Assembly (NCBI GenBank): GCA_030620115.1
Contig: JAUXFG010000026.1
Span: 1-35,301, forward strand
DNA from: Candidatus Fermentibacterota bacterium
GTDB taxonomy: Bacteria; JAFGKV01
DNA length: 35,301 nt
Reading direction: 5' to 3'
Shown: in pieces, positions 18,712-26,655 of the stretch
How the letters are laid out: every line of letters starts with the position of its first letter
Position numbering within the stretch: position 1 is the stretch's first letter
Position numbers and translations under genes: made by a program
Notes under the pieces: model-generated
The model's database searches: none
The model's input: the letters and a program-made list of their open reading frames with translations, nothing else
What the model was told of the DNA's origin: nothing

Positions 18712-19059
18712 TCAGTAACCTCGCTGCCTCTTTCTCTTCATTTAGATCAACAATCTCTCACTGGGTGTCAAAGCTCTCAGGAGTGCTAATGCTGGTGACC
18801 TGGTGAGACCTTCGAATCCGCAAACTCGAGCACTCGGCAATGACCGCGGCAAAGCTACCACTGTGCGCGGCTTTTTCAAGTACGCCGCACTGAACGTAGC
18901 TTCGCTTCGCTCCCGTGGGTCGCCTGGAATGACAGGGATACTATTGGACGTGGCGACACGTGTCATTCTGAGGGAGCAAAGCGACCGAAGAATCTATAAT
19001 CTGGGAGCGGGGATTGCGGGTATGGGGGAATGAACATCCCCTCGCCTCTGCTCGGGCAA

Positions 19060-19078
19060 TCCCGCGCAGTACGCGGGA
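19060..19078. repeat. Palindromic repeat, copy 5 (variant)
   Basis: tcccgcgcagtacgcggga. Confidence 0.75.
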
Positions 19079-19144
19079 CTACGCAAGAAGCGTAGATGTG
19101 GGGAGGAGTTCGGGACAAAGTTCGAGACGAGGTTTATGGGAAAG

Positions 19145-19220
19145 ATGGAGGGCCATCCGCCGGTTGTCGGATCTTCGATGCTTGGTCATGGCCGCCGTTT
19201 GAGCTGATACCGCAGACGCG
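19145..19220. repeat. Dispersed ~75-bp repeat (GGAGGGCCATCCGCCGGTTGTCGGATCTTCGATGC...TCATGGCCGCC), copy 1
   Basis: Near-identical text at 34976-35041 and partial copies at 19264-19295 and 25939-25995. Confidence 0.8.
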
Positions 19221-19320
19221 ACGAAGCGCGTCCCTCCACAGACTGATACCTACATATCCCCCTCTGGAGGGCCATGGTCTCTCATGGCCGCCGTCGGTGC
19301 TAACCCGAATTTCTCACCAA

Positions 19321-19339
19321 TCCCGCGTCCGACGCGGGA
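19321..19339. repeat. Palindromic repeat TCCCGCGTCCGACGCGGGA, copy 6
   Basis: acccgaatttctcaccaa precedes tcccgcgtccgacgcggga. Confidence 0.85.
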
Positions 19340-19668
19340 CTACAACAACTGATCCGGCACTCCCTGCTTTCCGCCAGCTGGCGGACTCGGTCGACCGGCC
19401 TTGGTCACAGGCCTTGCAGGCAATACCATCTCAGCCGTTTCGCGACGAAGGCCGGTGAGAAGTCCGGGCTAATCCCGCCCCTTCATATTTCGATATTCGG
19501 ATTTGACGCGTCCACAATCCTCAATTATCCCCAAGATGTGACGTAGGTCCTTGACAGCTTGCTTTTGATATATTATTGTTGAGAGTGTGCAGGCGTATTG
19601 TCCAAGGGTTAAAGAGAATGGATATGGATCAAACGCTGCTGGGGAAAGGAAACAAAGGGAGGTGAACA

Positions 19669-20238
19669 TTGAAACAGCCTATGCTGATCGTCTCAATGGG
19701 ATTTGCGTTGCTGGTAGCGAGTGGTTTTCAGAATCACGCCGATGCCGAACACGTCTTCTGGGATGTCATTGCAGCAGGAGGGACAATAGAGTCGAGCTCG
19801 AGTGGGTACCGGATATCGGCGTCAGTGGGGCAGATCGGCGTTGGTCTGCTGGAAGGTTCGACCCACCGGGTGTATTCGGGCTTCTGGAATCCCGGGCTTT
19901 TTCCGGCCGTTGGCGTTCAAGATCAATATGGCTTCGGGCTGCCGGCCACCTACCAGTTGAGCCAGAATTACCCCAACCCCTTTAGTTCCCAAACGACTGT
20001 CCCGTTCGCTCTGCCCAAGCCGAGCCATGTCTCGGTGGAAATCTACAATCTTCGAGGGCAGATGATGCGACAAATCGTTCATGAGGCCAAGGAATCGGGC
20101 TACCATGTCGTCAACTGGGATGGGAGAGACGACTCCGGCCGGCGAGCCGGTAACGGAGTCTACGTATGTCGGATGATCGCAAGGCCGTCAGACGGCAAAG
20201 CTTTCGTCAAAAGCAGAAGGATAGTGCTTGTAAAGTAG
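19669..20238 (+). CDS. Short secreted protein with C-terminal T9SS-type sorting domain
   Basis: TTG start with GGGAGG RBS; signal peptide; LSQNYPNPFSSQTTVPFALPKPSHVSVEIYNLRGQMMR...VNWDGRDDSGRRAGNGVYVCRMIA...KSRRIVLVK. Confidence 0.85.
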   Translation: MKQPMLIVSMGFALLVASGFQNHADAEHVFWDVIAAGGTIESSSSGYRISASVGQIGVGLLEGSTHRVYSGFWNPGLFPAVGVQDQYGFGLPATYQLSQNYPNPFSSQTTVPFALPKPSHVSVEIYNLRGQMMRQIVHEAKESGYHVVNWDGRDDSGRRAGNGVYVCRMIARPSDGKAFVKSRRIVLVK

Positions 20239-20266
20239 TATTTGTGAACCAGAAGGAGAGAAAACC

Positions 20267-22258
20267 ATGAAGAATTCAATCATCTTCCAGATTGCAGTCT
20301 TCGGTCTTGCGATCTTTGTTGCCCACGGAGCAATCCCGCAGGCCATCACCTACCAAGGATGGCTGACTGACGACACCGGCTCGCCGGTGGCAGACGGCAA
20401 CTACAGTCTGACATTCAAGATCTACGACGCGGCGAGCGGCGGAACGAGTCTATGGTCCGAGACGCATCCGAGCGTAGCCGTTGCGGGCGGGCTGTTCAAG
20501 GTACAGTTGGGCAGCGTCACCCCTATCACGCCGGCATTTGACGCCCCGTACTGGCTCGAGGTCCAGGTGGGAAGCGGTTCACCCCAGACGCCGCGCATCG
20601 AACTAAGCACCGTCCCGTACAGCTTCATGGCGATGGATGCCGATCACGTGGACGGATTCGATGCGAGCGCCACACCAACAGCCAATACACTGCTGCCGCT
20701 GGATGCCACCGGGAAGTTCCCCGAGAGCGCCATCCCATCCGTACCGGCCGGCGGAACCGCAGGTGGAGACCTGACGGGGACGTATCCCAACCCCACTATA
20801 GCCGCCAACGCCGTGAACAGCGCCAAGATCCAGGACGGCCAGGTCCGGACGGCGGATATTCAAAACGACGCCGTGACGGTGGCCAAGATCGCGCCAAACA
20901 TAGTCTCCAGTGTTGACGGGGTTAACAACGACGGCGGCGACATCGACCTGGTTGCCGGCGCAAATGTCACCATCACGCCCAACGACGGCGCCAACACGAT
21001 TACGATTGCTGCCAGTGGGGGCACCGGGGGCGACATCACAGGTGTAGGCGCCGGTCAGGGCTTGACAGGCGGAGGCACGTCTGGAGATGTCTCGTTGGAC
21101 GTGGGCGCCGGCACCGGCATAGCGGTCAGCACTGACGCTGTGGGGCTGACGTCGGCCTACGCCAACGGAGGCGCCTACGACAGCCGATTCGTCAATGAGG
21201 GGCAGAGCAACTCCGTTACCAGCGACATGATCGTGGACGGGACGATCCAGCAGGGGGATCTGGGCTTCTCTGCCGGAGACGTGACGGCGGTGTGGTCGGG
21301 AGAAGGACTCGACGGGGGCGGTGACCAGGGCGACCTTACCCTGGCCGTAGCCAATCCCCTGGAACTGACGGGGAGCTCGAACGGAGTGATCCAAGGCACC
21401 CACACAGACGGCAACTACGGCCTCCTTGGTGACGGCGCCCGGGGAGTCCTCGGCCACGGGGCAAGCGGCAACTGGGGCTACCTCGGCGGCGAGAGCGCCC
21501 GTGGCGCATACGGATGGCACGCCAACGGCCACTCGGGAGGTCTCGGCACGGCCAACTACGGCGTGGAGGGCAAGAACACCAACGGCAACTGGGGCACGCT
21601 CGGCAACAACAATAACGGCGCGTATGGGGAGTACGCCGCCAACGGCAACTACGGGTACCTCGGCAGCGTGAGCCAGGGTGCCACCGGGGTCAACGACAAT
21701 GGCAAGTATGGGGCCCTGGGCAGGGCCAGTTACGGCGTGTACTACTCCGGAGGGCTCGGAGGCACCGGAACAAAGAGTTGTATCGTGAAGACTTCACAGG
21801 GCCCCACGGCTCTCTACTGCCAGGAAAGCCCCGAGGCGTGGTTCGAGGACTTCGGCGAGGGAGCGCTGGTGAACGGCCGGGCCCACATCGAGCTCGACCC
21901 CCTGTTCCTGGAGACGGTCACCATAGATGCAAGCAACCCGATGAAGGTCTTTGTGGAGCTCGGTGGTGACTGCAATGGGGTGTATGTGGCGAAGGGCGCA
22001 ACGGGCTTCGACGTCGTTGAGCTGCAGGGCGGCGCCTCGTCGGCACCGTTCGACTATCGGGTTGTGGCCAAGCGGGCGGATTTCGAAGAGCAGAGGCTGG
22101 AAGTCTGCGAGGAGGCCAGGGACGATCCCTACCTCTATCCGGAGTTGAGAGAGAAGCAGATCCGCGAGCGAGAGCGAATGAAGGCGGCAAGGGAAGAGGA
22201 GGCACGCTTGGAGCGAGAGCACCCTGAGACCGCCGGGAGACTGAGCCCCAAAGGATAG
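20267..22258 (+). CDS. Secreted fibre-like protein with Gly/Asn-rich internal repeats
   Basis: Signal peptide; AITYQGWLTDDTGSPVADGNYSLTFKIYDAASGGTSLWSETH; repeats such as NGNYGYLG/NGNWGTLG...GAYG; conserved tail WFEDFGEGALVNGRAHIELDPLFLETVTIDASNPMKVFVELGGDCNGVYV. GGAG RBS. Confidence 0.8.
   Translation: MKNSIIFQIAVFGLAIFVAHGAIPQAITYQGWLTDDTGSPVADGNYSLTFKIYDAASGGTSLWSETHPSVAVAGGLFKVQLGSVTPITPAFDAPYWLEVQVGSGSPQTPRIELSTVPYSFMAMDADHVDGFDASATPTANTLLPLDATGKFPESAIPSVPAGGTAGGDLTGTYPNPTIAANAVNSAKIQDGQVRTADIQNDAVTVAKIAPNIVSSVDGVNNDGGDIDLVAGANVTITPNDGANTITIAASGGTGGDITGVGAGQGLTGGGTSGDVSLDVGAGTGIAVSTDAVGLTSAYANGGAYDSRFVNEGQSNSVTSDMIVDGTIQQGDLGFSAGDVTAVWSGEGLDGGGDQGDLTLAVANPLELTGSSNGVIQGTHTDGNYGLLGDGARGVLGHGASGNWGYLGGESARGAYGWHANGHSGGLGTANYGVEGKNTNGNWGTLGNNNNGAYGEYAANGNYGYLGSVSQGATGVNDNGKYGALGRASYGVYYSGGLGGTGTKSCIVKTSQGPTALYCQESPEAWFEDFGEGALVNGRAHIELDPLFLETVTIDASNPMKVFVELGGDCNGVYVAKGATGFDVVELQGGASSAPFDYRVVAKRADFEEQRLEVCEEARDDPYLYPELREKQIRERERMKAAREEEARLEREHPETAGRLSPKG
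21401..21760 (+). repeat. In-frame degenerate repeats coding NGNYG.LG....GAYG/GVYG units
   Basis: Translation TDGNYGLLGDGARGVLGHGASGNWGYLGGESARGAYGWHANGHSGGLGTANYGVEGKNTNGNWGTLGNNNNGAYGEYAANGNYGYLGSVSQGATGVNDNGKYGALGRASYGVYY. Confidence 0.8.
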
Positions 22259-22444
22259 CGCGCCGTTCCCGGCCTTTCCACAACGAGCGCCGTGAGGAGG
22301 AGATGCGGGATTTTTTCCTCTTCTCCTCCTCACAAACCTCATCTGGAGCTTCATCAGGAGTCTCATCGAATCCCTCGATCCCTCTTTCTCCCATCCCCGC
22401 CCCAGTTCCCCAATTCGATCCCATATTCCCCATTCCCCTCTGTT

Positions 22445-22496
22445 AGCCCGGACTTCTCACCGGCTTCGCTTCGAAAGCCGGTGAGAAGTCCGGGCT
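22445..22496. repeat. Perfect 22-bp stem hairpin (8-nt loop), possible terminator/REP-like element
   Basis: AGCCCGGACTTCTCACCGGCTT-cgcttcga-AAGCCGGTGAGAAGTCCGGGCT; exact arms. A half-copy, gccggtgagaagtccgggct, is at 19451-19470. Confidence 0.9.
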
Positions 22497-22678
22497 ATAC
22501 TGCGAAGCCTAGTGGAACCAACGTGCCACGGAAAACGTCATCCAAAGGGCCGTCATGACCATCATGATTTTGACACCGTTGCGGGTGTCGTGTAGTTTTG
22601 TCAATGAAGACTGGCAGCCTTGGTTGTGTTGAGGATACGCAGGACATCCCTGCGGCCCCCCCGGGAAGGAGAAGATCG

Positions 22679-24076
22679 ATGAAGAGTGCAAGACTTGTCT
22701 TGATGTCCCTTCTTTGTGTTTTCGCGTTTGAGGCCTACGGCGACTGGCCGATGGTCAATGGCGGAATGCACCGCACATCGTGGGCGCACGAAGAAGGGGA
22801 GCTTCGACCACCGTTCGATGAGACATTTACCTACTCGTGTGACGGGCAAATGCTCGCGGTGAAGGGCGACACCTTGTACATCGGTCGATCCACCGGTCCC
22901 AATTCGGTGGTTGCCGTCGACTTGGAGAGCGGTCTGGAATTCTGGACCTTCGAGATCGAGGGTTCGGGTGCTTCCATGAACTCTGTTCCGGCAATCTCGG
23001 ACTCCTATGTTTTCTGTGGTGGTCAAGGAGGTCTTGGTCTTTTCGCGGTGGATCGTTTCACAGGTGAGGAGGTATGGCGGCAGGAAATCGGGTCGATGTA
23101 TTCCAGAAATCCTGTTACCGACGGTGATCGTGTATTCGTCGTGACGGATGAACTGTACTGCTTTGATGCGGAAACCGGGGCAACTCTTTGGACATTCCCT
23201 GCGAGCGAATCGCTGACGCCTGCGGTAGACGATTCATGTGTCTACGTCAACACGGGCCAGCTTTCCGCACTGGATAGAGTAACCGGCGCCGTGAAATGGT
23301 CTGTCCCGAGTTCAGGAGGGAATCAGACACTCACCATCCATGAAGGCATGCTGTTTCTCCAAGAAGGAGAGGCTATCGTTGCAAGGGATAAGTCGAATGG
23401 TGATCTCGTCTGGTCATACGAGCCTGAGGACGCCTACATTCCTTCTTTCAGCGTAGGAGCGCTGGCGGTGTCGGATCGAGTCCTCTGCTTCGACATCTGG
23501 GAAGATGCAGATCAACGAGCGCAACTTGTTGCGTTGGAGACCGCATCCGGAGAGCACCTCTGGCATGCATCATTCGACACCATCGGGGTCTACACGCCAA
23601 CCATCGCCAATGACGTTGTGTATGTCGTGGAATGGATTCCTCAGGTACTCTGGGGATTCGATATTGACTCGGGCGACGTGCTTCTCACCGATGCGTCCAC
23701 AAGCTATTACAATCAGCCTATCGCGGCTGCCCATTCGCTATTGATCCCAGGGTTTTCGACGGTGACGCGATTCCGGAATTCAGTTCCTACGGATGGAGAC
23801 GGCGATACTCGGATTCAGATACTCCTCCTTTCTGCACATCCCAATCCATGCATGAACAAGGCGAGTTTCTCCTTCTATGCTCCGTCTGGAGGTCCAGCAG
23901 AGCTGAGCGTCTTGGATATGGCGGGCCGCGGTGTTCTGACCATGGGCCTTCAAGTCGTATCTCCGGGGCGCCATGCTCTCTTGCTTCCGACCCTCGATCT
24001 CCCGGCCGGAACGTACACGTGTCGAATGAACGTGGGCGGATGTGTAGCATCTCACCGTCTCGTTGTGCTGCGATAG
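22679..24076 (+). CDS. Secreted PQQ-like beta-propeller repeat protein
   Basis: Signal peptide MKSARLVLMSLLCVFAFEAYG after AAGGAG; repeats VVAVDLESGLEFWTFE, LFAVDRFTGEEVWRQE, LYCFDAETGATLWTF, LSALDRVTGAVKWSV, VALETASGEHLWHAS; C-terminal sorting-like domain HPNPCMNKASFSFYAP. Confidence 0.9.
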   Translation: MKSARLVLMSLLCVFAFEAYGDWPMVNGGMHRTSWAHEEGELRPPFDETFTYSCDGQMLAVKGDTLYIGRSTGPNSVVAVDLESGLEFWTFEIEGSGASMNSVPAISDSYVFCGGQGGLGLFAVDRFTGEEVWRQEIGSMYSRNPVTDGDRVFVVTDELYCFDAETGATLWTFPASESLTPAVDDSCVYVNTGQLSALDRVTGAVKWSVPSSGGNQTLTIHEGMLFLQEGEAIVARDKSNGDLVWSYEPEDAYIPSFSVGALAVSDRVLCFDIWEDADQRAQLVALETASGEHLWHASFDTIGVYTPTIANDVVYVVEWIPQVLWGFDIDSGDVLLTDASTSYYNQPIAAAHSLLIPGFSTVTRFRNSVPTDGDGDTRIQILLLSAHPNPCMNKASFSFYAPSGGPAELSVLDMAGRGVLTMGLQVVSPGRHALLLPTLDLPAGTYTCRMNVGGCVASHRLVVLR

Positions 24077-24116
24077 GAATCCGCAGGGATTACGCTTGCG
24101 GATATTCATTTCACCA

Positions 24117-25700
24117 TCACGGCCGGATTTCGATGCCAACGGCAGCTCCCCGGTTGCGCCATTCGGACTGCATGTAGCCCGTTGTCGCCAAGTCCACCTG
24201 TATGTGTAGGAATCTCTTGCCCCCATCCTCTTCGACCCCCCAGCCCTGCAAGCGATGACGTATGGTCTTGGGCCCGTTGGCCGCTCCGAGTACGCGTACC
24301 GTTGATGGAATCGGGTAGTTATCAGGCAGTTCAACGGATATCAAGGCCCGGTCATTGAACATGTTCTGTTTGAATGCGAGATAATCGTGGAATGTGTCGG
24401 TAAAGATGGCCTTGTACTCGGTATTATTCATGATGGCGCCGACTATCAGCACAGAACCCTTTGCTTCCGTCGTGATCTCCAGAGGAGGGGGCGCATCGAG
24501 GGGTGAGAGAACTCTCAATGACGGATCACCGAAAAGAACCCGCGATCCGGTACCCTTCAGCATGATTTCCGCAGGAGTCCACCGGGGCGCATGCATCCCG
24601 TCGGTGAGGATTTCGAACTCGGGTAACACTCCCCCGTTTCCCAATACGATGCCGTCATGGGTATACTTCATGACCTCGCCCAGGGACGCCCCACGCCAGG
24701 CCATATACTCCATCTCCTGATAGACCGGTATGCCGTGATCCGGGTGGAGGGCGGCGAGGTAGCCGACGACGTTATTGGCCAGCAGTTGAAGAGAGAAGGA
24801 CTCGACAGGATCGATCATCTTTTGGACGATCCTGCCTCCGGGATCAAACATGTCGTATGACCTGCCACACACCCCGGTGTAGCAGACCCCGCTGAAGACC
24901 ACGCAGGGATCCAGTTCCGCCTGGCCGACCTGCGATGCCGTCAGGCCGTCATCGATCCGGTCGGGATGACCGTGTCCGCCCAGGTGGACGATCCCGGCGC
25001 CTTTCATGGCGTCGAGCCACTCGCCCCTATAACCGCCGCTTCCATGCGAGATACCCTGGAGATCCATTGCACTGCCGAGCACTGGTACGAAGTAGGATCC
25101 GGGAAACACATTGAAGAGATCGGCTCCCGCCTGGGAATTGGGCCCCAAATTATCGATCATTCTTGCGGGCAGCGCCAATTCCCCGGAAACGGCCCGGGAT
25201 ATTCGATCGACGAAACGCGCTGCATCTTCGGCAGATGCCCCGGTAATGAAACCGGTTCTCGTATCAACGAAGGGATCACCGTCGACACGGGAAGTCATGG
25301 TCAACCACCGCCAGCCGAAGTTCACATCCAGCTCCTCGGGTATCATGAAGAGTTGAACATAATACGGCTCGTGTTTCTTGAGCAGTCTCTCGGCGGTTGA
25401 GAGATCATCCGGTGAGAACGTCTCTACAGGTGCCTCGGGATGGAGCGCCCGTGTTTCCGCGAGAGCATCGACATACGACGTGGAAGCCTTTTCAGTGACG
25501 AGAATCAGAAACGAATGGGACGTATCGAGCTCAACCTGCAGAACGCCATGTGACTTGCCCTTGACGGTGCTTCGGCACGATGACGTGAGGACGACGGACA
25601 GCGCAACAACCACGGAGATACAGCCGATGATCATTCCTAAGACCGCACCCGTCGGCAGCCTTGTTCTATTTGAAGACTTTGATTCGATTTGGTGAGACAT
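24117..25700 (-). CDS. Membrane-anchored predicted clan-CD (caspase/gingipain C25-like) peptidase domain protein
   Basis: Start MSHQIESKS at 25700 with AGGAG RBS (ORF open to 25778); N-terminal TM segment. GIVHLGGHGHPDRIDDG...LDPCVVFSGVCYTGVCG resembles a clan-CD His-Gly / Cys dyad; GSRVLFGDPSLRVL is typical of a C25-like end. Confidence 0.6.
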   Translation of the reverse strand: MSHQIESKSSNRTRLPTGAVLGMIIGCISVVVALSVVLTSSCRSTVKGKSHGVLQVELDTSHSFLILVTEKASTSYVDALAETRALHPEAPVETFSPDDLSTAERLLKKHEPYYVQLFMIPEELDVNFGWRWLTMTSRVDGDPFVDTRTGFITGASAEDAARFVDRISRAVSGELALPARMIDNLGPNSQAGADLFNVFPGSYFVPVLGSAMDLQGISHGSGGYRGEWLDAMKGAGIVHLGGHGHPDRIDDGLTASQVGQAELDPCVVFSGVCYTGVCGRSYDMFDPGGRIVQKMIDPVESFSLQLLANNVVGYLAALHPDHGIPVYQEMEYMAWRGASLGEVMKYTHDGIVLGNGGVLPEFEILTDGMHAPRWTPAEIMLKGTGSRVLFGDPSLRVLSPLDAPPPLEITTEAKGSVLIVGAIMNNTEYKAIFTDTFHDYLAFKQNMFNDRALISVELPDNYPIPSTVRVLGAANGPKTIRHRLQGWGVEEDGGKRFLHIQVDLATTGYMQSEWRNRGAAVGIEIRP

Positions 25701-26372
25701 CACCGTTACTCCTTTCGCCCTTCCCATGCTCCGCCCTGGAGAAACACGACGAATCCGATCGTGTCTAATTCCTTGCAAATCGCCATTTCCATCTTCGCTT
25801 TACAATATAACTTCTTCAAATGAACCATCAATCCATCGGGTCATGGCTTGCCGAAGATCAGACGTTGGCGCCGATACCGCGGGCGTGATCCGCCAGCTGG
25901 CGGACGTCCCCTCCATAGACAATACGTACACATTCCACGCTGGAGGGCCATGCTCTGTCATGGCCGCCGTTTGAGCCGATACTGCGGACGCAAGCGTATT
26001 TGGGGGATGTTGTTACCGAAGTTACATGACGAAATGGACAGTCTATACACTTATACACGCTGACAGAAGAAGAGCAATGGATGCAACGGGCATTGATAGA
26101 AAAGGGCAAACTATAGCAGACCTAGGTACCGAAGTTACTCAACGGACGACTGAGCGGGGCGATATTGATTGTAAGCATGAAGAGGGAGGGGTCACTCACC
26201 GAGCTGTAGGCTCTACGAGCTGGAAGCCCATCGCGTTATAGGCTGATATCCCTTCGACTTCGCCCTTTGTCCATAAGGCCTCCCAGAGAAGCATCCGTGC
26301 CATACCATGTTCGATTATCTGTATCAGATCTTGAGGACTTGAGTCCCTTGAGCACCAGAATCGATATCTGAG

Positions 26373-26408
26373 AATACTCTAGTAAATCCATGGATTTACT
26401 AGAGTATT
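26373..26408. repeat. Perfect 36-bp palindrome
   Basis: AATACTCTAGTAAATCCATGGATTTACTAGAGTATT; every position pairs about the centre between 26390 and 26391. Confidence 0.95.
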
Positions 26409-26626
26409 ATGCTAATGCCAAAATGCCGGTGGTTTTGAGACGGAATGCAGGCCGTTGGTGCACTGTATCCCGCCGGCGATCGGATCTTTGATCGCGCCGG
26501 TTGTCGGACCTTTGGCATATCATCTTCAACGGAAGTTCCGGGACGCATTTCGCGAGAATGGTTGTGGCGTAAGGAGTTAGAGATTATTTGCGATCATATG
26601 TAGCCACTAAATCCCGACGAAAGGTC

Positions 26627-26655
26627 TTGACAAATAGCAAAGTGCATATTATAGT
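26627..26655 (+). promoter_or_regulatory. Sigma70-type promoter driving the transposase
   Basis: TTGACA (26627-26632), 17-nt spacer, TATAGT (26650-26655). Confidence 0.7.

Noticed and set aside
20603-21532. 309-aa minus-strand ORF opposite the repeat protein
   Set aside because: Shadow ORF over a GC-rich repeat-coding region; no signal, motif or RBS support.
26240-26370. Minus-strand peptide IIEHGMARMLLWEALWTKGEVEGISAYNAMGFQLVEPTAR
   Set aside because: Possible gene fragment, but under 50 codons with no recognised family.
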